Positions 1 to 6,522 of a stretch of DNA of 9,427 nucleotides are shown piece by piece. Source of the DNA: Maricaulis sp042095695 (GTDB lineage: Bacteria; Pseudomonadota; Alphaproteobacteria; Caulobacterales; Maricaulaceae); contig JBELMP010000104.1 in the NCBI GenBank assembly GCA_042095695.1, positions 1 through 9,427 of the forward strand, written 5' to 3'. Made by a program: the position numbers and the translations under genes. The notes beneath the pieces are model-generated. The model was not told the DNA's origin. It was given only the letters and a program-made list of their open reading frames with translations, and ran no database searches. The stretch's first letter is position 1. Each line of letters opens with the position of its first letter.

Positions 1-1559
1 GACGCACCGGACATCCGTCCATCCGTGACCAGCGCAACCTTGAAGCCCCGGTCCTGGAGCGAGCCAAGCGCCGGCGTCAACTTGTGCAGCTCAGGCATTC
101 CATTAGCACGCGGCCCCTGGAAACGCAGCACGGCGACAAAATCACGATCCAGCTCGCCAGCCTTGAAGGCGGCCATGAAATCATTCTGATCCTCAAACAC
201 AATGGCGGGCGCTGTCACCTTGCGATGCTCCGGCTTCACCGCCGAGATCTTGATCACCGACCGGCCCAGCGTCCCGTCGAGGACTTTCAGCCCGCCATCC
301 GCGGCAAAGGGCTCGGACACGGGGCGCACAATATCTGTATCCGCACTCGCCTCGACCACCGGGCGCCACACGACCGCCTCGCCATCAAGGAAGGGCTGAC
401 TGGCGAAGGCGCGCAGCCCCGGCCCCATAACCGTCTGCACGTCCTCGTGAAGGATGCCAGCATCGAGCAGTTCGCGGATGATGAAGCCCAACCCGCCGGC
501 AGCATGGAAATGATTCACATCGGCCGGACCGTTTGGATAGACCCGGCAGAGCAGCGGCGTCACGCCGGCCAGATCATCGAAATCACCCCAGTCGATCAGA
601 ATGCCGGCTGCGCGCGCGATCGCGATCAGATGGATGGTGTGATTGGTCGAGCCGCCGGTGGCATGCAGGCCGATAATCGCATTGACGATGGCTTTCTCGT
701 CAACCACGTCAGCGATCGGAATATAGTTCTCGCCGCCTGCCGTAATTTCCGTCGCTCGCGTCGCCGCGGCCTTGGTCAAATGCTCACGCAGCGGGTCGGT
801 GGGATTGATGAAGGCGGTCCCGGGTATATGAAGCCCCATGATCTCCATCAGCATCTGATTGGAGTTCGCCGTGCCGTAGAACGTACAGGTGCCGGGCGAG
901 TGATAACTCTTGCTTTCCGCCTCAAGCAGGGCATCGCGACCCACCTTGCCCTCGGCGTAGAGCTGGCGGACACGGGCCTTTTCCGGATTGGGGAGACCGG
1001 ACCGCATCGGACCGGCGGGAACAAAAATCGTCGGCAGATGACCAAAGCGCAGGGCGCCGATCAACAGGCCTGGAACGATCTTGTCGCAAACGCCCAGACA
1101 CAGAGCGGCGTCGAACATGTTGTGTGAGAGGGAGACCGCCGTCGACATGGCGATCACATCCCGACTGAACAGGGAGAGCTCCATTCCCGGCTGACCCTGG
1201 GTGACGCCATCACACATGGCCGGCACACCGCCCGCGACCTGACCGACAGCACCGGCCTCGTTGAGCGCCTTCTTGATCAGCCGCGGATAGCTCTCGAAGG
1301 GCTGGTGGGCGGAGAGCATGTCATTGAATGCGGTGACGATGCCGATATTCGCCCAGCCGCCCGCCTTGAGCGCCTGCTTGTCCGAACCGCCGCAAGCAGC
1401 GAAGCCATGGGCCAGGTTTCCGCAGGACAGAACATCCCGATTACGGCCTTCGCCCTTCGCCTGATTGATCTGCGCAAGATAATCGCGACGTGTCGCTGCG
1501 CTACGCTTGCGAATTCGTTCTGTTACCGAAATGACCGTGGGATTGAGGGCGACTGACAT
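1..1559 (-). CDS. edd: 6-phosphogluconate dehydratase (Edd), C-terminus cut by window edge
   Basis: Cytosolic Fe-S enzyme of the Entner-Doudoroff pathway that dehydrates 6-phosphogluconate to KDPG. About 519 codons are visible from the ATG at 1559; the frame stays open to position 1, so roughly the last 85 residues are missing compared with the 603-residue E. coli protein recalled from memory. The translation follows E. coli Edd closely along its whole length. Seen motifs are CGNLAHGFAAC (residues 46-56), NDMLSAHQP (79-87), VGQVAGGVPAMCDGVTQG (105-122), GVCDKIVPG (156-164), SPGTCTFYGTA (221-231) and, near the edge, VTDGRMSGAS. C116, C158 and C225 sit in motifs that hold Fe-S cluster cysteines in the IlvD/Edd family. 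IlvD is a possible confusion, but the N-terminal half is distinctly Edd-like. The start is supported by AAGGA at 1566-1570, six nt upstream. It lies 14 nt after the pgl stop and is the third gene of the zwf operon. Confidence 0.96.
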   Translation of the reverse strand, partial: MSVALNPTVISVTERIRKRSAATRRDYLAQINQAKGEGRNRDVLSCGNLAHGFAACGGSDKQALKAGGWANIGIVTAFNDMLSAHQPFESYPRLIKKALNEAGAVGQVAGGVPAMCDGVTQGQPGMELSLFSRDVIAMSTAVSLSHNMFDAALCLGVCDKIVPGLLIGALRFGHLPTIFVPAGPMRSGLPNPEKARVRQLYAEGKVGRDALLEAESKSYHSPGTCTFYGTANSNQMLMEIMGLHIPGTAFINPTDPLREHLTKAAATRATEITAGGENYIPIADVVDEKAIVNAIIGLHATGGSTNHTIHLIAIARAAGILIDWGDFDDLAGVTPLLCRVYPNGPADVNHFHAAGGLGFIIRELLDAGILHEDVQTVMGPGLRAFASQPFLDGEAVVWRPVVEASADTDIVRPVSEPFAADGGLKVLDGTLGRSVIKISAVKPEHRKVTAPAIVFEDQNDFMAAFKAGELDRDFVAVLRFQGPRANGMPELHKLTPALGSLQDRGFKVALVTDGRMSGA

Positions 1560-1573
1560 GGTCTTTCCTTGCT

Positions 1574-2302
1574 CTAAAGGGCCCAGTGAACTTCAAGATT
1601 GGCTTTCGCAGACCGCAGCAGTGCGCGGATCGGCATATCGGCAATGGCGCCGTCACTACGGGCAATATCCAGCGTCCGCCGCTTGCCCTCGCCCGTTAGC
1701 ATAAGCAGGCTGAGGCGCGCCGTTTCCAATGCTGGCAGGCTCAGCGTCATGCGCAGGAGATGATCACCGGTCACCTCGCTGCGATGGGCCGTAATCGCCG
1801 CCATCGCGGGAGCATCCGCTGCAAGCGCCGCCGCAAGACCCTCAGCATTGGGGAACCAGGAGGCCGTATGACCGTCGCCGCCCATGCCGAGAACAGCGAT
1901 ATCAAGCGGCAATAATGTGTCTGGCAGCGCTGCATTCAGCGCATCCACCGCCTCATGCGGACGGGCCGCGGGGGATTTCAGACCGATGAAGGTCGCGGCT
2001 TTTGCGGCGCCCTGTATCAGGCTGTCACGGACAAATGTCTCGTTCGAACCGGACTGGCCAGGCTCGACCCAGCGCTCATCGACCAGGATTACGGTTACTT
2101 TCGACCAGTCGAGTTCGCGCGCGGACAAAGCTTCGTAAAGCGGTTTCGGCGTTGAGCCCCCGGACACGGCAAGGCTGGCATGCCCACGTGTCTCGATCGC
2201 CGCTACCAGCGTATCGACAATTCGGTCCGCCAGCTGAGCGACCATCTGATCACGATCCTCGTGCACCATTGTGCGCTCCATCAGATCAAGCTGTGTTGGC
2301 AT
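1574..2302 (-). CDS. pgl: 6-phosphogluconolactonase
   Basis: Hydrolyses 6-phosphoglucono-1,5-lactone to 6-phosphogluconate, the step between Zwf and Edd. The 242-residue product has the usual length for the DevB/Pgl family (glucosamine-6-phosphate isomerase-like fold). Motifs are LAVSGGSTPKPLYEAL (residues 44-59, phosphate-binding loop), VTVILVDERWV (69-79) and GMGGDGHTASWFP (139-151), the last being the family signature. NagB is less likely because of these motifs and the position between zwf and edd. The frame is open further upstream to 2407. The ATG at 2302 was chosen because GGGAG lies at 2310-2314 with a 7-nt spacer and because it gives the normal length; an ATG seven codons further in is possible but less well placed. 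The chosen start overlaps the zwf 3' end by 17 nt, which suggests translational coupling. Confidence 0.95.
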   Translation of the reverse strand: MPTQLDLMERTMVHEDRDQMVAQLADRIVDTLVAAIETRGHASLAVSGGSTPKPLYEALSARELDWSKVTVILVDERWVEPGQSGSNETFVRDSLIQGAAKAATFIGLKSPAARPHEAVDALNAALPDTLLPLDIAVLGMGGDGHTASWFPNAEGLAAALAADAPAMAAITAHRSEVTGDHLLRMTLSLPALETARLSLLMLTGEGKRRTLDIARSDGAIADMPIRALLRSAKANLEVHWAL

Positions 2303-3749
2303 CAAACCACTCCCGGTCTTCACGGGCGAGCAAGAGCGCCGATTGTGTCGGACCATCCGTTCCCGCCGGATAGGGATAGATTTTCGTCTGATCCACATCC
2401 CAGGCATCGATGATGCGGTCGACCCAGCGCCAGGCTGCCTCGACTTCGTCCCGCCGCATGAACAGGCTCAGATTTCCTCGAACAACCGCCATCAGCAGCC
2501 GCTCATAGGCATCCGGGTAATCCTTCTCGAAATGCTCGGCATAGGCCAGGTTCAAGGGAACATATCGGAGGCGCAGGCCGCCGGGTCCCGGATCCTTGGT
2601 GACCAGCATCAGCTTTACGCCCTCGTCAGGCTGCAGCCGGATAATCAACCGATTGGGATGACGCGTGCCTTCGCCGACGACATCGTGCGGCACATCCTTG
2701 AACTGCACGATGATTTCGGAACGTCGATCAGCCATTCGCTTCCCGGTACGCATGTAGAAGGGCACGCCCGCCCAACGCCAATTGTCGATATGAGCGCGAA
2801 TGGCCACGAAAGTCTCGGTCTTGCTGTCCTGGCCGACCTCATCGACATAGCCCTCAACACTTTCTCCGCCGACCGCACCCTCGACATACTGGCCGCGGAC
2901 AACATCCTGACTGACATTGCCAGCACTCACCGGTCGCAGCGCGCGGAGGACTTTCAGCTTTTCCGTGCGCACGGAATCCGGTTCCAGCGATTCCGGCGGC
3001 TCCATGGCGACCAGACAAGCCAGCTGGAGCAGATGGTTCTGCACCATGTCGCGCAACGCGCCGGACCGGTCATAATAGGCTGCGCGCTTGCCTGCGCCGA
3101 GCGATTCCGCGACGGTGATCTGGACATGGTCGATGCCATTGGCATTCCAAAGCGGCTCGAACAGAAAATTCGCAAAACGCAGGATCAGGAGATTCTGGAC
3201 GGTTTCCTTGCCCAGATAGTGATCAATCCGGAAAATGGAATCCTCGGGGAAGACCTCGCCGACCTTGTCATTGATCTCGCGCGCAGTGTGATAATTCGAC
3301 CCGATCGGCTTTTCGAGCACGATGCGGGCATTGGGCGTATTCAGCCCGAACTTGGCGAGTGCGGCACACATCTGCCCATAGATCGACGGTGGCAGGGCGA
3401 GATAGTAAAGCCGGATTTTGTTCTCGTCCGGGTCGAGCGCGGACTTAAGCGCGTCCCAACCCTCGCTTTCGCCAGCCGCATCCACCGACACATAGCTCAG
3501 TCGCTGCGCGAATTCCGCCCAGCGCTGCTTTCGCTCACCTTCGCCGGGATGAATATGTGTCGCCGCCATTTCCCGATAGGCGCTGGACTCTAGATCATCA
3601 CGTGATGCGCACAGAATCCGGCTGTCATCAGAGATCTGACCATCACACCAACGATGGAAAAGCGACGGAATGAGCTTGCGCAAAGCAAGATCACCCGTTG
3701 CGCCAAACACAACGATATCAAACGGTTCTACAGGAACCAATTCCGCCAT
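2286..3749 (-). CDS. zwf: Glucose-6-phosphate 1-dehydrogenase
   Basis: Oxidises glucose-6-phosphate to 6-phosphoglucono-1,5-lactone with NAD(P)+, the entry to the Entner-Doudoroff and oxidative pentose phosphate routes. The 487-residue form has the normal length for bacterial G6PDs. The N-terminal Rossmann domain carries GATGDLALRKL (residues 16-26), the dinucleotide-binding loop. EKPIG follows at 146-150 and the substrate-binding signature RIDHYLGKE at 174-182. H240, in YDRSGALRDMVQNHLLQ, aligns with the catalytic histidine of the family. The C-terminal half matches the G6PD C-terminal domain (for example PDAYERLL). An in-frame ATG at 3764 would add five residues (MSEGL), but it has only a weak upstream ribosome site. 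The ATG at 3749 has GGAGGG four nt upstream, so I chose it. First gene of the operon zwf-pgl-edd. Cofactor preference cannot be read from what I see. Confidence 0.97.
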   Translation of the reverse strand: MAELVPVEPFDIVVFGATGDLALRKLIPSLFHRWCDGQISDDSRILCASRDDLESSAYREMAATHIHPGEGERKQRWAEFAQRLSYVSVDAAGESEGWDALKSALDPDENKIRLYYLALPPSIYGQMCAALAKFGLNTPNARIVLEKPIGSNYHTAREINDKVGEVFPEDSIFRIDHYLGKETVQNLLILRFANFLFEPLWNANGIDHVQITVAESLGAGKRAAYYDRSGALRDMVQNHLLQLACLVAMEPPESLEPDSVRTEKLKVLRALRPVSAGNVSQDVVRGQYVEGAVGGESVEGYVDEVGQDSKTETFVAIRAHIDNWRWAGVPFYMRTGKRMADRRSEIIVQFKDVPHDVVGEGTRHPNRLIIRLQPDEGVKLMLVTKDPGPGGLRLRYVPLNLAYAEHFEKDYPDAYERLLMAVVRGNLSLFMRRDEVEAAWRWVDRIIDAWDVDQTKIYPYPAGTDGPTQSALLLAREDREWFDANTA

Positions 3750-3753
3750 GAGG

Positions 3754-3759
3754 CCCTCC
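3754..3759 (-). promoter_or_regulatory. Strong ribosome binding site that decides the zwf start
   Basis: On the minus strand GGAGGG is followed by the spacer CCTC and the ATG at 3749. The competing ATG at 3764 lacks a comparable purine-rich site, so this sequence favours the shorter N-terminus. Seen directly; usage is inferred. Confidence 0.6.
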
Positions 3760-3800
3760 GACATGCTGGCGGTACATTCTTCGCGTGCCGCTCAAGCGTT

Positions 3801-3840
3801 ATGTTAGCCCTAACATGATTAGGCGTGTGACACTAGTCAA
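3801..3840 (-). promoter_or_regulatory. zwf leader: overlapping inverted repeats, possible promoter and operator
   Basis: The 117-nt gap between the permease stop and zwf contains a 16-bp inverted repeat, ATGTTAGCCCTAACAT (3801-3816, 7-nt arms around CC). Overlapping it is a second one, CCTAA-N5-TTAGG (3809-3823). A small GTGT-G-ACAC repeat follows at 3825-3833. On the minus strand TTGACT (revcomp of 3835-3840) is a good -35 hexamer. A -10 at the usual distance would be CATGTT (3812-3817), which is weak and lies inside the inverted repeats. That layout fits a repressor covering the -10/start region of the zwf operon. The arms do not match the HexR consensus I recall for gammaproteobacteria, so I name no regulator. 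The repeats are seen directly; promoter and operator roles are inferred. Confidence 0.4.
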
Positions 3841-3858
3841 TCGATGAAACGCTGCAGC

Positions 3859-3871
3859 CCTAGCTTCTAGG
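3859..3871. repeat. Short inverted repeat CCTAG-CTT-CTAGG over the permease stop codon
   Basis: Five-nt arms around a 3-nt centre; the right arm includes the TAG stop of the upstream permease gene. It resembles the CCTAA/TTAGG repeat 50 nt away: AGCCCTA and TAGGCG occur in the same order in both. It could be a second, weaker operator half or coincidence. It is too short, and lacks a T-run, to be an intrinsic terminator. Confidence 0.3.
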
Positions 3872-4622
3872 CGCCGCCGAACAGGGCGCGATGGAGCAAT
3901 CGTATCGCGACGAAAAGGATTAGCAAAGCTGTCCCGAGCCGCAATTGCGCGGGCGTAAGAAGAGTCAGGCCGACACGATTTCCCATCCACCCCCCGAGCA
4001 GAACAGCCGGGGCCAGTAACGCGTAAGTCCAGTCCCAATGACCCAATGGCTCTGCCTGTGCGCGCATTAATTGTCCGCTCAGACCGGCGATGGAATTGAC
4101 AAGAATGAATAGGCTGGAGGCCGCTGCGATACGCTGCTCCTCGCCCCATTTCATCGCATAGAGCAATGGCGCCAGAAAGATACCACCGCCTATTCCGACA
4201 ATACCCGCCAAAAACCCCGTCAAACCGCCTGCCGGGTATAGCCAGGCCTGAGCAATTATCGGCTTCGCGCCGGGAAATTGAGGCCGCAACATCATGGCTA
4301 TGCCAGCGCCCAACAGCGCCAATCCGAGGAGGCTAACGAACACGGCTTCACTCACCGGCAACAGCCCACCCAGCCAGGCCATCGGAATGGAGACCAGCAT
4401 GGCGGGCAGGAGCGCACGGACCGGCAAAACGCCCGCGCGGTGATAGCGCCAGCAATTGCCGCTCACGACCAGAATATTGCAGGCCAGGGAAAGGATCGGG
4501 ACGAGGCGATAATCGGTATCACTGAGGACCAGGAGCGCCGTATAGGTCGAGCCGCCGCCAAATCCCACACTGGCATAGAGCAGCGCGGTGAACAGAAACA
4601 GCAAGGGTAGAAGAAGGAGCAT
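3867..4622 (-). CDS. TauE/SafE-family membrane permease (DUF81-like)
   Basis: A hydrophobic integral inner-membrane protein of 251 residues, the usual size for this family. Members export or import small anions such as sulfite, sulfoacetate or other organosulfur compounds, but many have no known substrate, and none can be assigned here. The family's duplicated glycine motif is visible in both halves: SVGFGGGSTYTALL (residues 18-31) and GIVGIGGGIFLAPLL (140-154). I estimate seven to eight hydrophobic helices, with short loops such as RPQFPGAK (113-120) and MKWGEEQR (157-164). The start is uncertain. The frame continues upstream to a GTG at 4724, which would add 34 mostly polar residues, and neither start has a clear ribosome site. 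I chose the ATG at 4622 because it opens directly on the first hydrophobic segment. It ends 117 nt before zwf on the same strand and is divergent from moaA. Confidence 0.85.
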   Translation of the reverse strand: MLLLLPLLFLFTALLYASVGFGGGSTYTALLVLSDTDYRLVPILSLACNILVVSGNCWRYHRAGVLPVRALLPAMLVSIPMAWLGGLLPVSEAVFVSLLGLALLGAGIAMMLRPQFPGAKPIIAQAWLYPAGGLTGFLAGIVGIGGGIFLAPLLYAMKWGEEQRIAAASSLFILVNSIAGLSGQLMRAQAEPLGHWDWTYALLAPAVLLGGWMGNRVGLTLLTPAQLRLGTALLILFVAIRLLHRALFGGA

Positions 4623-4778
4623 CAGGACTGCGAGATTGGACAAGCCCGTTTTGCTTCGCAAGCCAGGCGTGCCGCATTCGAGACCTGCTGGCGAATTTGT
4701 GACCGCCGCGTGTGCTTGGCGCACGCTGATCAGCTGCTATCTCTTGAGTATCCAGCCGCTATCCGGTGAAATCAGAGC
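4623..4778. promoter_or_regulatory. Divergent intergenic region between the permease gene and moaA
   Basis: This stretch should hold promoters for both the leftward permease gene and the rightward moa operon. It shrinks to 54 nt if the permease starts at the GTG at 4724. On the plus strand TTGGCG (4716-4721) and TATCTC (4738-4743), 16 nt apart, form a plausible but weak promoter for moaA with a leader of roughly 30 nt. The perfect 10-bp palindrome GCTGATCAGC (4725-4734) lies in that spacer. The moaA ribosome site is the modest GGTGAA at 4765-4770. The predicted leader is too short for a molybdenum-cofactor riboswitch, and I saw no such fold. I could not identify a leftward promoter. Confidence 0.4.
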
Positions 4779-5798
4779 ATGGCAAACCTTCCCGATCACC
4801 CGACCGAACGCCTGTTGAGCGACCGTTTCGGTCGCCGCATCACTTATTTGCGTTTGTCGGTGACCGATCGGTGCGATCTGCGCTGCACCTACTGCATGAA
4901 GGCTCGACCCAAATTCCTGCCCAAAGCGGACGTGCTGACGCTCGAGGAGCTTACGGCGCTCGCCGACGCCTTTATCCGACGGGGCGTCGAGAAAATCCGG
5001 ATTACCGGAGGCGAGCCCCTCGTCCGCCGCGATGTCATGACGCTCATCGAGACGCTGGGCGAGCGCCTGGGACAGACCGGGTTGAACGAACTCTGTTTGA
5101 CCACCAATGCCACCCAGCTTGATCGTTATGCGGAACGGATCGCGGCGGCCGGGGTCAAACGGATCAATGTCTCTCTGGATACGCTTGACCCTGATCGCTT
5201 TCGCAGGCTGACCCGAACAGGCGTTCTCGAACAGACCCTCGCCGGTATCGAGGCGGCCCGCTCGGCGGGGCTGCATATCAAGATCAACACTGTCGCACTC
5301 AAGGGTGACAATGAGTCCGAGATCCCGGATCTGATCCGCTGGGCGCATGCGCACGGGTTTGACCTGACCCTCATTGAGGTCATGCCGGTCGGCGAGGTCG
5401 AGACACATCGCAGTTCGCAATTCCTGCCCCTCTCGGCTGTGCGCGAGAGCCTGGAAATGCGCTGGTCCCTAAAGCCTCTGACAGATCGCACCGGCGGGCC
5501 GTCGCGCTATGTCCGCGTTGAGGAAACCGGCGGTCGGCTCGGCTTTATCACGCCCCTGACGGAAAACTTCTGTGCGGGCTGCAATCGTGTTCGCCTGACG
5601 TGCACGGGTCAGCTCCACCTCTGCCTTGGCCGAGAAGGCGCCCTCGATCTGCGCGCAGCACTTCGCGCGGGCGGGCAAGCAGCCGTTGACGAATTGCTGG
5701 ACACGGCGATGAATATCAAACCGGAAGCCCATGATTTCGATGTGAGCCCTGGGGCTCGACCGGCAGTCGCCCGGTCCATGGCCGAGACAGGGGGGTAG
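4779..5798 (+). CDS. moaA: GTP 3',8-cyclase (MoaA), radical SAM enzyme
   Basis: Radical SAM enzyme that, with MoaC, turns GTP into cyclic pyranopterin monophosphate, the first step of molybdenum cofactor synthesis. The 339-residue length is typical. The N-terminal cluster motif is C32-xxx-C36-xx-C39 (CDLRCTYC), which binds the SAM 4Fe-4S cluster; GGEP is at 77-80. The C-terminal substrate cluster uses C265-xx-C268 and C282 (CAGCNRVRL, then CLG), with R270 and R272 at the positions family structures use for GTP contact. The protein ends in Gly-Gly (338-339), the conserved tail needed for activity in the family. C275, within LTCTG, is an extra cysteine between the cluster ligands; from memory many homologues have Ala there. 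First gene of the moa operon; the stop codon is immediately followed by the moaD ATG. Confidence 0.98.
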   Translation: MANLPDHPTERLLSDRFGRRITYLRLSVTDRCDLRCTYCMKARPKFLPKADVLTLEELTALADAFIRRGVEKIRITGGEPLVRRDVMTLIETLGERLGQTGLNELCLTTNATQLDRYAERIAAAGVKRINVSLDTLDPDRFRRLTRTGVLEQTLAGIEAARSAGLHIKINTVALKGDNESEIPDLIRWAHAHGFDLTLIEVMPVGEVETHRSSQFLPLSAVRESLEMRWSLKPLTDRTGGPSRYVRVEETGGRLGFITPLTENFCAGCNRVRLTCTGQLHLCLGREGALDLRAALRAGGQAAVDELLDTAMNIKPEAHDFDVSPGARPAVARSMAETGG

Positions 5799-6044
5799 AT
5801 GGTGTTTGAAGTCCAATACTTTGCGCGATTGCGGGATGAGCTTGGACGTTCTGCGGAGACGGTCGAAAGCCAGGCGGCAACCCCGCTGGAGCTGATCGAT
5901 GACCTAGTCCGGTCCGATGAACGCGCCCGGTTACTGTCCGAACCCTTCATCCGGGTCATCATCAATGACGAGCTCGCGGCAATCGACAGCCCAATCCAGC
6001 CGGGTGATCGGATCGCCTTCTGCCCGCCCTTCAGCGGAGGCTGA
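5799..6044 (+). CDS. moaD: Molybdopterin synthase small (sulfur-carrier) subunit MoaD
   Basis: Ubiquitin-like sulfur carrier of 81 residues. In the family the C-terminal glycine is adenylylated by a MoeB-type enzyme and converted to a thiocarboxylate, whose sulfur goes to the dithiolene of molybdopterin in the MoaD2-MoaE2 complex. Visible here are the beta-grasp start (MVFEVQYFARLRDELG), the late segment IRVIINDE, the PGDRIAFCPPFSGG ending, and the obligatory Gly-Gly at 80-81. The start follows the moaA stop with no gap (TAGATG). The only purine-rich sequence upstream is the run of Gs encoding the MoaA tail. A GTG directly after the ATG is a less likely start. No moeB is in the window, so its activating enzyme must be elsewhere. 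Confidence 0.93.
   Translation: MVFEVQYFARLRDELGRSAETVESQAATPLELIDDLVRSDERARLLSEPFIRVIINDELAAIDSPIQPGDRIAFCPPFSGG
6036..6040 (+). promoter_or_regulatory. moaE Shine-Dalgarno embedded in the MoaD Gly-Gly codons
   Basis: GGAGG lies five nt (CTGAA) before the moaE ATG at 6046. The same bases are part of the GGA GGC codons for the terminal diglycine of MoaD. This site decides the moaE start against a longer open frame that begins inside moaD at 5917. Confidence 0.7.
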
Positions 6045-6045
6045 A

Positions 6046-6522
6046 ATGGGTGAGGCGGTGACACGCATTCAATCGGCGCCGTTTGATCCGGCCACCGCCT
6101 GGCAGACAGTCTGGGCGGAGAACTCGCAATGCGGAGCTGTTGCGAGCTTTACCGGTCTCGTCCGCAGCGATGAGAATTTGGTCGCGCTGGAACTTGAGCA
6201 CTACCCCGGGCTGACAGAACAGGCACTGGACCGGATCGCGGGCATCGCACTGACCCGATTTGAGCTCGCCCGCGCCATGATTATCCATCGCATCGGGCGC
6301 ATGGATGTCGGAGACCCTATTGTCCACGTCGCCGCCAGCGCCCCGCATCGTCGCGCAGCCCTGGACGCGGTTAGCTTCATGATTGACGTGTTGAAGACGC
6401 AAGCGCCGTTCTGGAAGAAAGCATATTACGCCAAGGGTGCTGAATGGATCGAGCCGCGCGCCGAAGACCACAGCGCGGCGACGCAATGGCTCGATAACAC
6501 TGGTAAAAAGGAAGGCGTATGA
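6046..6522 (+). CDS. moaE: Molybdopterin synthase catalytic subunit MoaE
   Basis: Large subunit of molybdopterin synthase; it binds cyclic pyranopterin monophosphate and accepts sulfur from MoaD thiocarboxylate. The product has 158 residues, normal for the family. Motifs are CGAVASFTGLVR (29-40), LELEHYPG (48-55), the MoaE signature HRIGRMDVGDPIVHVAASAPHR (first half 81-90, ending at H101-R102), and LKTQAPFWKK (116-125), which carries the conserved lysines K117 and K124. In place of the common WKKE there is WKKAYY, with an acidic residue only later (E133); this looks like family variation. The frame is open upstream from 5917 inside moaD, but those 43 residues are low-complexity shadow sequence, and the ATG at 6046 has an excellent ribosome site. 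It begins one nt after the moaD stop and overlaps moaB by ATGA. Confidence 0.96.
   Translation: MGEAVTRIQSAPFDPATAWQTVWAENSQCGAVASFTGLVRSDENLVALELEHYPGLTEQALDRIAGIALTRFELARAMIIHRIGRMDVGDPIVHVAASAPHRRAALDAVSFMIDVLKTQAPFWKKAYYAKGAEWIEPRAEDHSAATQWLDNTGKKEGV

Noticed and set aside
84..1127. Plus-strand open frame of 347 codons opposite edd
   Set aside because: The minus strand encodes Edd throughout; the antisense translation is rich in His, Arg and Gln with no family resemblance.
2303..2407. Upstream extension of the pgl frame into zwf
   Set aside because: It adds 35 Arg-rich residues absent from the family, and the ATG at 2302 has GGGAG at a 7-nt spacing.
2271..3593. Long plus-strand open frame of 440 codons opposite zwf
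   Set aside because: zwf on the minus strand is unmistakable by its motifs. The antisense frame is a product of third-position GC bias and shows no recognisable domain or ribosome site.
3841..3866. Intrinsic terminator after the permease gene
   Set aside because: Only short stems (GCTGCAGC and CCTAG/CTAGG) and no T-run on the minus strand; read-through into zwf cannot be excluded.
4623..4778. Molybdenum-cofactor riboswitch upstream of moaA
   Set aside because: If the predicted promoter is right, the leader is only about 30 nt, and I could not see the required multi-helix fold.
4737..5420. Minus-strand open frame of 227 codons opposite moaA
   Set aside because: It is a shadow of moaA, whose motifs are complete on the plus strand.
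5917..6045. Upstream extension of the moaE frame into moaD
   Set aside because: The 43 extra residues are Ser/Pro-rich shadow sequence; the ATG at 6046 has an ideal GGAGG site and gives the normal MoaE length.
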